64,000 nucleotides of DNA from UMGS1532 sp045542355 (GTDB lineage Bacteria; Bacillota; Clostridia; Oscillospirales; Acutalibacteraceae): NCBI GenBank assembly GCA_045542355.1, contig JAZQKX010000011.1, positions 1-64,000 of the forward strand, given 5' to 3'. Made by a program: the position numbers and the translations under genes. A model generated the notes under the pieces. It ran no database searches, was not told the origin of the DNA, and was given only the letters and a program-made list of their open reading frames with translations. This document shows positions 1 to 8,274 of the stretch, in pieces. The number at the start of each line of letters is the position of its first letter. The stretch's first letter is position 1.

Positions 1-36
1 AGCGTTCGTCCTGAGCCAGGATCAAACTCTCTAAAA
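1..36 (-). rRNA. rrs: 16S ribosomal RNA, 5' end (partial)
   Basis: On the minus strand the first bases read as the universal start of bacterial 16S rRNA, including the classic 27F primer site AGAGTTTGATCCTGGCTCAG, followed by GACGAACGCT. Only the first 30-odd nucleotides are inside the window; the rest of the rRNA operon lies to the left. The mature 5' boundary is estimated from family consensus. Confidence 0.95.
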
Positions 37-228
37 ATTGTATCTCAACACTTGAAGTGTTAAAATCTTTTAGATCAAGCTTGTTAGCTCAATACTTTTT
101 AATAACGCTTGCGTTATTTTTCCGTTTGTCTTGAATTACTTAATCAAGAATTGTCGGGTCCAAATAAATCTTATCGTTGTTTAATTTTCAAGGTCCATTT
201 TGCCTCCCCGCAAAGGGTCAGCTTGATT

Positions 229-257
229 ATCTTACCACTAAAACCACCGCTTGTCAA
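229..257 (-). promoter_or_regulatory. rRNA operon promoter
   Basis: On the minus strand a consensus -35 TTGACA (252-257) and a -10 TAAGAT (229-234) are separated by 17 bases, pointing at the 16S gene about 190 bases downstream. The leader between them carries two short perfect inverted repeats (about 49-63 and 103-118) and a segment resembling the antitermination/spacer motif of rRNA leaders. This is the only good promoter between sigF and 16S. Confidence 0.75.
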
Positions 258-365
258 CACTTTTTTTTGAAAAAAATAAAGAATTTTTCAATTTTAGTGA
301 TTTTCGTTAGTTTGTATTCATAAACTATGGTATTTATTATGGCAAAATGTCTAAATACTATAAAA

Positions 366-403
366 TAAAGTTTGCATATACCGCCACGGTCTATGCAAAC
401 TTT
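366..403 (-). terminator. Terminator of the spoIIA operon
   Basis: On the minus strand AAAGTTTGCATA pairs with TATGCAAACTTT across an 11-base loop and is followed by a T-rich run. The 5' arm contains the last codons and stop of sigF, so the terminator is embedded in the end of the coding sequence. Confidence 0.75.
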
Positions 404-1041
404 TGTCTTATATTTCCTAATATTGCTTTTTCTCTACGGGATACCTGCACCTGTGTCATTCCCAATTCACCTGCGGTTTGCTGTTGGGTGTACAGTTTAA
501 AGAACCTCAGGTTGATTAGTTCTCTGTCTTGCTGTGATAGAGTGCTCAGCACCTGACTCAAAGCCACCCTATCGGAAACGGCTTTCTCATGGGATTCCAC
601 GGGTAGGTCAAGCTGTGAGACTTCACCATCGTTATCATAGGTGAGTGATAACGTAGGTTGTGCCGCGCAAAGTGCTTCGGTTACTTCCTCTGGTGTGACC
701 TCTAAAGCTTCTGCTAACTCCCCCACTGTTGGCTCTCGGTTTAATTTTAAGGAAAGCTGTGCGCTTATGCGGGTCGTCTTTAACGACAACTCCTTTAAGG
801 AACGGCTTACCTTAACCGTTCCGCCGTCACGGAACAATCTCTTAATTTCTCCCAGTATTACAGGCACGGCATAAGTTGATAAGCGCAACCCCTTAGACTC
901 ATCAAATCCGTCTACCGCCTTTACGAGTCCCAAACTTCCAGCCTGAAACAAGTCGTCATATTCTATGCCACGACCTGTAAATCTTTTACAACAAGCATGG
1001 ACAAGCCCCAGGTTGGATGTGATTTTTTCGTCTCTTGTCAC
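391..1041 (-). CDS. sigF: RNA polymerase sigma-F factor, forespore-specific
   Basis: A 216-residue sigma-70 family protein that directs early forespore transcription after asymmetric division. Region 2 is seen around residues 10-70 (YDDLFQAGSLGLVKAVDGFD, then RLSTYAVPVILGEIKR), region 3 in the middle and a region 4 helix-turn-helix at the end (LGMTQVQVSRREKAIL). Length matches the SigF/SigG/SigB group. Identity as SigF rather than SigG follows from position: it is the third gene behind spoIIAA and spoIIAB. It starts with GTG and overlaps the spoIIAB stop by four bases (GTGA), which indicates translational coupling. SigF is expected to be held inactive by SpoIIAB until SpoIIAA is dephosphorylated. 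Confidence 0.95.
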   Translation of the reverse strand: MTRDEKITSNLGLVHACCKRFTGRGIEYDDLFQAGSLGLVKAVDGFDESKGLRLSTYAVPVILGEIKRLFRDGGTVKVSRSLKELSLKTTRISAQLSLKLNREPTVGELAEALEVTPEEVTEALCAAQPTLSLTYDNDGEVSQLDLPVESHEKAVSDRVALSQVLSTLSQQDRELINLRFFKLYTQQQTAGELGMTQVQVSRREKAILGNIRQKFA

Positions 1042-1469
1042 TTTTTCTCGCCAAGCTTCTTCTTCATGATAACCGAGGTGTACTTGTCCTTTTTAGAGGA
1101 AACGCGCACCCTATCCATAAAGCTTTCCATAACTGCGAAGCCCAATCCCGCACGTTCGTCACCTGCAGTTGTGAACATAGGCTCTCGAGCCTTGTCGATG
1201 TCCTCTATGCCACATCCGTTATCCCTGATTCTTATGCTGATATTTCTATCTTCATAAATGGCAACTGTTATGTATATTTTGCCTATGGTCTCACGATAGG
1301 CATGTACTATGCAATTCGTAACTGCCTCGGACACAGCGGTTTTTATATCATTTATTTCCTCAATGGTTGGGTCGAGCTGTGATAGAAAAGATGCCACTGC
1401 CACTCTGGAAAAGCTTTCATTAGTGGACTTTGATAAAAGTATAAGTTTCATCTCATTTAACGGTTTCAT
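1038..1469 (-). CDS. spoIIAB: Anti-sigma F factor / serine kinase SpoIIAB
   Basis: A GHKL-fold ATPase that binds sigma-F and phosphorylates SpoIIAA. Visible motifs are SEAVTN (N-box, Mg/ATP binding), DNGCGI (G1 box) and RAGLGFAVMESFMD (G2 region), closely matching Bacillus SpoIIAB. The 143-residue form is preferred: its ATG at 1469 has the Shine-Dalgarno AAAGGTGA at good spacing, whereas the upstream GTG and ATG at 1478/1475 lie inside that signal. The start overlaps the 3' end of spoIIAA by 17 bases and the stop overlaps sigF, giving the classic tightly coupled tricistronic layout. Confidence 0.95.
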   Translation of the reverse strand: MKPLNEMKLILLSKSTNESFSRVAVASFLSQLDPTIEEINDIKTAVSEAVTNCIVHAYRETIGKIYITVAIYEDRNISIRIRDNGCGIEDIDKAREPMFTTAGDERAGLGFAVMESFMDRVRVSSKKDKYTSVIMKKKLGEKK

Positions 1470-1788
1470 GTACATCACCTTTATTTCCTATTTTCGCTAA
1501 TTTTTCTATTCCTGAAATCCTCATAACCTTAGAAATATATAAAGGGGTATTGGTTATGGTAATTTCTCCGTTTATGGTTTGCATTTTTCTGAATCTGCCC
1601 ATTACTAGTCCAATACCCGAGCTATCCATAAAACTTACCTCACCGAAATCAAGCACAAGCAAAGATGGCTCATGCTCGTCAATAGCACTGTCTATTTCTT
1701 CTCTCATCGCTTTTGCCGTGTGGTGGTCAATATCACCGCTTAGATAGGCAAACAGCGTTTTTTCTTTAACATCAATTCTTACCTGCAA
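1453..1788 (-). CDS. spoIIAA: Anti-sigma F factor antagonist SpoIIAA
   Basis: A 111-residue STAS-domain protein. The phosphorylatable serine lies in FMDSSGIGLVMGR (around residues 56-57), the site modified by SpoIIAB and dephosphorylated by SpoIIE in known systems. The unphosphorylated form displaces sigma-F from SpoIIAB. The start is a TTG with GGAG nine bases upstream; there is no in-frame ATG near the expected N-terminus. First gene of the spoIIA operon. In Bacillus this operon is driven by sigma-H, but I did not find a convincing sigma-H promoter here. Confidence 0.93.
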   Translation of the reverse strand: MQVRIDVKEKTLFAYLSGDIDHHTAKAMREEIDSAIDEHEPSLLVLDFGEVSFMDSSGIGLVMGRFRKMQTINGEITITNTPLYISKVMRISGIEKLAKIGNKGDVHETVK

Positions 1789-1816
1789 AACGATCTGCTC
1801 CTTTTAATTTTAAGTA

Positions 1817-1863
1817 ATAAAAAATACGGACAACCCGTATAATAATATACTATGTTGTCCGTA
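1817..1863 (-). terminator. Terminator after folC
   Basis: On the minus strand TACGGACAAC (complement of 1854-1863) pairs with GTTGTCCGTA (complement of 1825-1834), giving a perfect 10-bp stem followed by a T-rich run. It lies between folC and spoIIAA and separates the two transcription units. Confidence 0.88.
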
Positions 1864-1892
1864 AATAATTTGTTGTATTCAGTTGTCGATAT

Positions 1893-3143
1893 TTAGTTTG
1901 TTTTGCCGATGTATCTGCGCATATCCGCAGCAAGATATAGAGAGCCGCAAATGATGGTTGGAGTTCCCTCACATAATTTCAAGGCTTTGGTATAGCTATC
2001 GGCCGCTATAACATTATTATTAAATTGTAGGAACAATTCTTTTAGGTTTTGGGCGGATTCGCTACGAGGATTGTCTTCCACAGCGACGGTTATAATACTC
2101 AGGGCTTTTGAGCCGAGCATTCGCGCTACCTCGCAGAGCTTCTTGTCTTTCATTCCGCCGAAAATGATATTTCCTTTAAAGTTCACCATATCCATCCATC
2201 GGGAAAGCGCTAATGCCCCATCAGGATTATGGGCGCCATCTATAATTATAGGTGGGTTTTGAGAAACCACTTCCAGCCGTGCAGGGTGAACTACATTTGA
2301 TAATGCAGATTTAATTGTTGGCTGAGATATTTCCGGAATTACGATCTTGACAGCCTCTATTGCCAACAAAGCATTCTCCACCTGATGAACTCCAAGCAAA
2401 GAAACTTCGTAATTCTCATTCTTATAAAAAAAGGTCGTTGCGGTGACACCTACATCTACTTTTTGAACTTGATCAGCATCTACCACAAAAAGAGGGGCAT
2501 CAAGCTTTTGGCAGGTGGTTTCTATAACGGATCCCGCTTTTGGTGACTGAACACAAGTAACGCAAGGTACACCTTTTTTGATTATCCCAGCTTTCTCCCC
2601 CGCGATTTGTTCTAAGCTGTTTCCTAATATAGCGGTATGGTCAAAAGAAATTTTGGTGATAACCGTGCAAATAGGGTCTTCGAAAACATTTGTGGCATCG
2701 AATCTTCCACCGAGTCCGGTTTCCAGTACCACATAGTCGCAGTTTTGTTCCTTAAAATAAAGCAGCGCCACAGCGGTTATAAACTCGAACTGCCCTAATT
2801 CCAGCCCCTGTTCTTTAAGCTTTTGCTGAACAGGAATTACCTTTTCGGCAAGAATGCAGAGGTCAGTTTTAGGTATATACTCGCCGTTAATCTGAATACG
2901 CTCACAAAACTCAACTATATAGGGGGATATAAAAAGCCCTGTTTTTTTACCGCTTAACTTCAAAATTTCAGCTATCATGGAAGCCACAGAACCTTTTCCG
3001 TTAGTACCCGCGATATGAATCGCCTTTAAGGAATCCAGCGGATTGGAAAGCAACCGTAATGCGGCAGATATTCTTTCAAGACTCGGATTCAGCGAGACTG
3101 TTTTTAAGGAAAATATATAATCCAAGGTTTCGTTATAGGTCAT
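1893..3143 (-). CDS. folC: Bifunctional folylpolyglutamate synthase / dihydrofolate synthase
   Basis: A Mur-ligase-family ATP-dependent amide ligase that adds glutamate to (dihydro)folates. The N-terminal P-loop AGTNGKGSVA (about residue 45), the ISPY substrate loop, a central ETGLGGRFDATN motif and a C-terminal IIDGAHNPDG motif are all visible. Its 416 residues are normal for FolC. The ATG at 3143 has GGAG six bases upstream; the longer frame starting at 3155 would begin with a TTG inside that signal. It follows valS on the same strand, separated by a strong terminator-like hairpin. valS-folC is a widespread arrangement in Bacillota. Confidence 0.95.
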   Translation of the reverse strand: MTYNETLDYIFSLKTVSLNPSLERISAALRLLSNPLDSLKAIHIAGTNGKGSVASMIAEILKLSGKKTGLFISPYIVEFCERIQINGEYIPKTDLCILAEKVIPVQQKLKEQGLELGQFEFITAVALLYFKEQNCDYVVLETGLGGRFDATNVFEDPICTVITKISFDHTAILGNSLEQIAGEKAGIIKKGVPCVTCVQSPKAGSVIETTCQKLDAPLFVVDADQVQKVDVGVTATTFFYKNENYEVSLLGVHQVENALLAIEAVKIVIPEISQPTIKSALSNVVHPARLEVVSQNPPIIIDGAHNPDGALALSRWMDMVNFKGNIIFGGMKDKKLCEVARMLGSKALSIITVAVEDNPRSESAQNLKELFLQFNNNVIAADSYTKALKLCEGTPTIICGSLYLAADMRRYIGKTN

Positions 3144-3153
3144 AATTATCTCC

Positions 3154-3186
3154 AAAAAAGGGGTTGTTAGTAGATAACAACCCCTT
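3154..3186 (-). terminator. Intrinsic terminator between valS and folC
   Basis: A perfect 12-bp stem (arms 3158-3169 and 3175-3186, five-base loop) is followed on the minus strand by six T residues and then immediately by the folC Shine-Dalgarno. Sequence and orientation fit a rho-independent terminator for valS that must be partly read through, or bypassed by an internal promoter, for folC expression. Confidence 0.88.
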
Positions 3187-3194
3187 AATATTAT

Positions 3195-5819
3195 TTAGCC
3201 GAGAGAACTGATGCTATCATTAAGCATTTCAATTTTGGAAAGAACCTTGGCTAAGGATTCTCTCTGCTGAGCAACAACAGCCTCAGGGGCTTTAGCAACA
3301 AAGCCTGGGTTGTTGAGTTTCTTTTCAAAGAACTCTTTATCCTTGAGAGCTACGTCTAACTCTTTTTGGAGTCTTGCACGTTCGGCTTCAAAATCCACAA
3401 GTTCATTCATTGGGATAGATACTACTGCGCAATCGGTAACTACAGTTACAGCTCCGGGGATGTCGAACTCTGCGCCTATCTCAACTTCACTGGCTGAAGC
3501 CAACTTCTCAACGAAAATCTCCCCCCCGCGGAAAGGCTTTTCATCGGTAGTTGCGATATAAACCTTAGCCTTTTTAGAGGGAGGTACATTCATTTCTGAA
3601 CGACGGGCACGAATTGCGCGGATTACCGACATCAGCTTTTCAAAAGCTTCCGCCTCTGTTTCAAAAGAATTATCAGCACTGACTGTGGGCCAAGCGGAGA
3701 CCATGATGGTCTCGCCATCGTGGGGAAGAGCTTGCCAGATTTCCTCGGTTATGAAAGGCATAAAGGGATGGAGCAATTTGAGCGTCTCAGAAAGCACATA
3801 CACAAGCACTGCCCTTGCAGTCTTCTTGCCATCTTCATCGTCAGAATTAAGACGGGCTTTGCAGATTTCGATGTACCAGTCACAGTAAATATCCCATATA
3901 AAGTCATACAGCTTACTTACCGCAAGTCCTAATTCAAACTTTTCGAGATTATCGGTTACTTCGCCGACGAGGCTATTGAATTTAGAAAGAATCCACTTAT
4001 CCTCTGTTGCAAGACCTTCGGGAATGTGAGGAGCAGGTTCGTCGTCTCCAAGATTCATGAGGACGAAACGAGCAGCGTTCCAAAGCTTATTGGCAAAGTT
4101 ACGACTTGCCTCAACTCTTTCTGGAACGTAACGCATATCGTTACCAGGGCTATTTCCTGTTGCTAAGGTGAATCGGAGAGCATCTGCACCATACTTTTCT
4201 ATTTCCTCCAACGGATCAATACCGTTGCCCAAGGATTTGGACATCTTGCGACCTTGAGCGTCACGAACTATACCGTGGAAGAGAACGGTGTTGAAGGGTG
4301 ATTCACCTGTATATTCAAGACCAGAAAAAATCATTCTGGCAACCCAGAAGAAAATGATATCATATCCTGTAACCAAGGTGCTGGTAGGATAGAAATACTT
4401 AAGTTCAGGAGTCTCATCGGGCCAACCCAAGGTAGAGAAAGGCCAGAGAGCTGAGGAAAACCAAGTATCAAGGGTATCTTCGTCCTGCTTCAAAGCGGTA
4501 CTATGGCACTTAGGACAGCTATCGGGAGCTTCACGGGCTACGATAACCTCGCCACAATCGGCGCAATACCAAGCGGGAATTCTGTGTCCCCACCAAAGCT
4601 GACGGGAAATACACCAGTCCTTGATATTCTCCATCCAATTATAATATGTTTTTTCGAATCTTTGAGGAATAAGCTTAATTTCGCCTGTCTTTACAACGTC
4701 TATTGCGGGCTCAGCCAAATCCTTCATTTTAACAAACCACTGCTTGGAAATACGTGGCTCAACAACAGTGTTACAACGGTAGCAGGAGCCTACATTATGC
4801 TTCATTGGCTCAACCTTAACAAGATTGCCGCCCTCCTCTAAATCCTTAACCATGAGTTTACGGGCTTCGTAGCGGTCGAGACCTGCATATTTTCCACAGT
4901 CTGCGGTCATATGGGCATCGTCGGTCATTATATTTATAATAGGAAGATTGTGGCGAAGTCCAACCTCAAAGTCGTTGGGGTCGTGGGCAGGTGTGATTTT
5001 AACAACACCAGTACCAAAATCCTTTTCAACATATTCGTCGGCAATGATGGGGATTTCCCTGTCTGTTAAGGGAAGTTTTACGGTTTTTCCAATCAGAGAG
5101 GCATAACGCTCGTCCTCAGGATGCACCGCAACGGCGGTGTCACCTAAGAGAGTTTCAGGGCGGGTAGTGGCGAGTTGAATCTCACCGCTTCCGTCGGAAA
5201 GGAAGTAGCGAAGATGCCAGAAAGAGCCGTCGTGCTCTGCGTATTCAACCTCTGCATCGGAAATGGAGGTTAAGCAATGGGGACACCAGTTGATTATCTT
5301 TTCACCTTGATATATAAGTCCCTTTTCATAAAGACGGATGAAAACCTCTTTAACCGCCTTGGAACATCCCTCATCCATTGTGAAACGCTCACGCTCCCAA
5401 TCACAAGAGGTGCCAAGCTTTTTTAACTGAGATACTATTCTTCTGCCAAACTTATCGCGCCAATCCCAAGCTCTTACCAAAAATTCATCTCTGCCGATAT
5501 CCTCTTTCGAGATGCCCTCCTTACGCATGGCTTCAACTATCTTAGCCTCTGTTGCGATGGAAGCATGGTCGGTGCCTGGAATCCAGAGAGCATCATAGCC
5601 CTGCATACGGCGCCAACGGATAAGGATATCCTGGAGAGTGTTATCCAGAGCATGTCCCATGTGGAGCTGACCTGTGATATTTGGTGGGGGGATAACTATA
5701 GTATAAGGCTTTTTACTTTCATCAACCTCGGCATGGAAATAGCCGCCGTTTATCCAAAAATCATAAATGCGGTCTTCCACAGCCTGTGGCTCATATTTTT
5801 TTGCAAGTTCTTTTTGCAT
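3195..5819 (-). CDS. valS: Valine--tRNA ligase
   Basis: Class I aminoacyl-tRNA synthetase that charges tRNA-Val. The HIGH signature appears as HMGH at residues 53-56 after PPPNITG, and KMSKS as GRKMSKSLGNG in the catalytic core. A CP1 editing domain (TTRPETLLGDTAVAVHPED), a zinc-binding-like CADCGEV/CPKC region and the C-terminal coiled-coil arm typical of ValRS (last ~70 residues) are present. 874 residues is family-typical. The ATG at 5819 is preceded by GGAGG; the longer frame from 5834 uses a TTG overlapping that signal. It has its own sigma-A promoter and too short a leader for a T-box. Confidence 0.97.
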   Translation of the reverse strand: MQKELAKKYEPQAVEDRIYDFWINGGYFHAEVDESKKPYTIVIPPPNITGQLHMGHALDNTLQDILIRWRRMQGYDALWIPGTDHASIATEAKIVEAMRKEGISKEDIGRDEFLVRAWDWRDKFGRRIVSQLKKLGTSCDWERERFTMDEGCSKAVKEVFIRLYEKGLIYQGEKIINWCPHCLTSISDAEVEYAEHDGSFWHLRYFLSDGSGEIQLATTRPETLLGDTAVAVHPEDERYASLIGKTVKLPLTDREIPIIADEYVEKDFGTGVVKITPAHDPNDFEVGLRHNLPIINIMTDDAHMTADCGKYAGLDRYEARKLMVKDLEEGGNLVKVEPMKHNVGSCYRCNTVVEPRISKQWFVKMKDLAEPAIDVVKTGEIKLIPQRFEKTYYNWMENIKDWCISRQLWWGHRIPAWYCADCGEVIVAREAPDSCPKCHSTALKQDEDTLDTWFSSALWPFSTLGWPDETPELKYFYPTSTLVTGYDIIFFWVARMIFSGLEYTGESPFNTVLFHGIVRDAQGRKMSKSLGNGIDPLEEIEKYGADALRFTLATGNSPGNDMRYVPERVEASRNFANKLWNAARFVLMNLGDDEPAPHIPEGLATEDKWILSKFNSLVGEVTDNLEKFELGLAVSKLYDFIWDIYCDWYIEICKARLNSDDEDGKKTARAVLVYVLSETLKLLHPFMPFITEEIWQALPHDGETIMVSAWPTVSADNSFETEAEAFEKLMSVIRAIRARRSEMNVPPSKKAKVYIATTDEKPFRGGEIFVEKLASASEVEIGAEFDIPGAVTVVTDCAVVSIPMNELVDFEAERARLQKELDVALKDKEFFEKKLNNPGFVAKAPEAVVAQQRESLAKVLSKIEMLNDSISSLG

Positions 5820-5854
5820 CCTGAAATCCTCCAATACGGACTAATAACTTATTA

Positions 5855-5883
5855 AATATAAAACAATTTTCCCACAATGTCAA
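5855..5883 (-). promoter_or_regulatory. Sigma-A promoter of valS
   Basis: Minus-strand TTGACA (5878-5883) and TATATT (5855-5860) are separated by 17 bases. The expected transcript starts about 30 bases before the valS start codon, leaving no room for a T-box leader. Confidence 0.8.
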
Positions 5884-5976
5884 ATATTTCTTTTAGCTTT
5901 ATGAATAAAGTCTTTTAAAAACAACATAATAAAACTGTCGGAAGTAGTTAAATCAAGCGTTTGCATACAGCCGACC

Positions 5977-6010
5977 GCCGTCTGTCTCTTAGGAGAAGAC
6001 GGCGTTTTTT
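5977..6010 (+). terminator. Plus-strand terminator-like hairpin between valS and parC
   Basis: GCCGTCT (5977-5983) pairs with AGACGGC (5997-6003) and is followed on the plus strand by GTTTTTT. Both flanking genes are on the minus strand, where no T-run follows, so it is either a block to antisense transcription or the 3' end of an unrecognised plus-strand RNA. It overlaps the last two bases of parC. Confidence 0.5.
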
Positions 6011-8258
6011 ACATTAACTTCAGTTGCTCACCTTGGTCTTCACCAGAAGGTAGACTTCCTGCGGCGGGCAGATTCTTGGCTCTATAGCGATGGGGTTTAG
6101 CAAGTAAGCCCTCGGTGTAGACCTTGGCGGTTGACACCCTCTGTCCCCTCTTTTGGGTCATAACGGCAACACCTGCTGTGTTCTTAGTGGTCTTCATCTG
6201 CAGAGCCGCAGTGTTGAGAAGCAACATTCTTCCTCCTGTTGAAGAAATAAGAATATCTGTTTCCTCTCTGAGATATAATGCGCACACCAAGGGGAATTTG
6301 TCAGAATAGGCATTGATAAGCTTTTTACGGTTGGTTTTGGTTTCGTAGGATTTGATATCAACCTTTGCCACTCTGCCGTTATCAAATACAAACAGCATAA
6401 AGCCCTCGTATTCATCCAGCACCGTCATATTAACGGGCACCTCTCCCTCCTCCATCTGGAGTTTGGCGGGTACATAATCGCCCAATACACTTGCCTTGGA
6501 ATCGTCAAAATCAGAAACTCGTGTTTTGTACACCTGAAATTTATTGGTAAAGAACAAAAGCTCCTTAGCATTGGTGGTCTCGACTATAGTCTTGATTTCG
6601 TCGCCCTCTTTGAGTTTCTGCTCACCGCTCATTCTCAGAGACAGAGGTGTTATCTTCTTAAAGTAGCCCTCATTGGTGAAGAACAGATGAACAGGATAGT
6701 CCGGAATCTCAATAGGAGCATCTGCTGCCTGGCTGATTTCCTCGGCATTGATTATCTTGGTGCGGCGGGGTTTACCGTATTTCTTAATAACACCCTCCAG
6801 CTCTTTTATAATGATGGTATAAACCCTTGTGCGGGATTTGAGAATTGCTTCGTAATTGGCAATCTGTGCTTCTAAATCTTCCATATCCTTTAATTGCTTA
6901 AGGATATATTCGCGGTTTAGATGGCGCAGTTTGATTTCAGCCACATATTCCGCCTGAACTTCATCAATGCCGAAGCCTATCATAAGGTTTGGAACAACCT
7001 CTTTTTCCTCTTCGGTTTCGCGGACAATCTTGATTGCCTTGTCGATATCTAAGAGGATTTTCGAAAGACCTTTAAGCAGGTGCAATCTCTTTTGCGCTTT
7101 GTTAAGAGAGAAATACACCCTACGCTTAACACATTCGCTTCTGAATGCAACCCACTCTTCGAGTATCTCTTTGACGCCCATTACTTTTGGGTATCCAGAA
7201 ATCAAAATATTAAAGTTGCAAGAGAAACTATCCTGGAAAGGGGTCAGCTTGAAAAGCTTTTCCATAAGCTTTTCGGGGTCAACACCTCTCTTAAGGTCTA
7301 TTGTAACCTTGAGTCCACCCAAGCCTGTTTCGTCGCGGATATCATTGATTTCGGTGATCTTTTTTAATTTAATCAGTTCAATAACTTTTTCAATTATAGC
7401 CTCAACAGTGGTTGATGGTGGGATTTCGGTGACGTCTATGCAGTTCTGAGATTTATCATAGGTATAAACAGAACGCACCTTAAAGCTACCGCGGCCTGTT
7501 TCGTAAATACCCTGCATTTCTTCCTTGTTATATATAAGCTGACCGCCAACAGGAAAGTCAGGCGCTAACAAGGTTTCAGAAATATCTACATCATTATCGC
7601 GGATGTATTCGATTGTGGTACGGCAAACCTCCTCTAAGTTAAAGGGGCAGATATCACTCGCCATACCAACGGCAATGCCCTTGTTTGCATTAACAAGTAT
7701 TGAGGGATAGGTCACAGGAAAAAGTACAGGCTCTTTCTTGGTGGCATCGTAGTTATCCACAAAGTCTACTGTATCACTTCCGATATCCGAGAAAAGCTCG
7801 GCGGCTATTCCCGAAAGACGCGCCTCGGTATAACGGGATGCGGCGCACTGCATATCGCGGGAATATGCCTTACCAAAGTTACCCTTGGAATCCACATAAG
7901 GATGCAAGAGGGCTTGGTATCCCTCTGAAAGGCGCACCATTGTGTCGTAAATTGCGGCATCACCGTGGGGGTTAAGCTGCATTGTGCGACCTACAATGTT
8001 GGCGGATTTAATTCTGGCGCCGTTCAGAAGGCCCATTTCATACATAGTATAGAGAAGCTTTCGGTGGGAGGGCTTAAAGCCGTCGATTTCAGGAATCGCG
8101 CGGGATACGATAACGCTCATAGCATAGGGCATATAGTTGTTTTCAAGCGTTTCGGTGATAGGCTGGTCAATAACCATACCCGCATCGGCTATATATACAT
8201 TTTCTGCTAAACCGCCCTCAGGGGTTACAGCGGGCAGTTTCTTTTTTCTGGGTGCCAT
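6009..8258 (-). CDS. parC: DNA topoisomerase IV subunit A (GyrA/ParC family)
   Basis: The breakage-reunion subunit of a type IIA topoisomerase. The catalytic tyrosine is Tyr143 in AASRYTEARL, and the quinolone pocket loop reads NPHGDAAIYDTMVRL. The winged-helix/tower domain occupies the first ~490 residues, followed by a short C-terminal beta-pinwheel. 749 residues and pairing with a ParE/GyrB-like gene only 17 bases upstream support topoisomerase IV. ATG is preceded by AAGGAGGGG. Position 101, equivalent to E. coli GyrA Ser83, is alanine, which is expected to weaken the quinolone water-metal bridge in this enzyme. A second, housekeeping gyrase is presumed elsewhere. Confidence 0.88.
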   Translation of the reverse strand: MAPRKKKLPAVTPEGGLAENVYIADAGMVIDQPITETLENNYMPYAMSVIVSRAIPEIDGFKPSHRKLLYTMYEMGLLNGARIKSANIVGRTMQLNPHGDAAIYDTMVRLSEGYQALLHPYVDSKGNFGKAYSRDMQCAASRYTEARLSGIAAELFSDIGSDTVDFVDNYDATKKEPVLFPVTYPSILVNANKGIAVGMASDICPFNLEEVCRTTIEYIRDNDVDISETLLAPDFPVGGQLIYNKEEMQGIYETGRGSFKVRSVYTYDKSQNCIDVTEIPPSTTVEAIIEKVIELIKLKKITEINDIRDETGLGGLKVTIDLKRGVDPEKLMEKLFKLTPFQDSFSCNFNILISGYPKVMGVKEILEEWVAFRSECVKRRVYFSLNKAQKRLHLLKGLSKILLDIDKAIKIVRETEEEKEVVPNLMIGFGIDEVQAEYVAEIKLRHLNREYILKQLKDMEDLEAQIANYEAILKSRTRVYTIIIKELEGVIKKYGKPRRTKIINAEEISQAADAPIEIPDYPVHLFFTNEGYFKKITPLSLRMSGEQKLKEGDEIKTIVETTNAKELLFFTNKFQVYKTRVSDFDDSKASVLGDYVPAKLQMEEGEVPVNMTVLDEYEGFMLFVFDNGRVAKVDIKSYETKTNRKKLINAYSDKFPLVCALYLREETDILISSTGGRMLLLNTAALQMKTTKNTAGVAVMTQKRGQRVSTAKVYTEGLLAKPHRYRAKNLPAAGSLPSGEDQGEQLKLM

Positions 8259-8274
8259 ATTTGCCCCTCCTTTC

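Noticed and set aside
5835..5960. T-box leader expected ahead of valS
   Set aside because: The valS promoter is only ~35 bases from the start codon and no T-box motif, specifier loop or leader terminator is present.
6967..7449. 160-residue plus-strand open frame inside parC
   Set aside because: It lies wholly antisense to a well-conserved gene, has no ribosome-binding site and no recognisable family, so it is a shadow frame.
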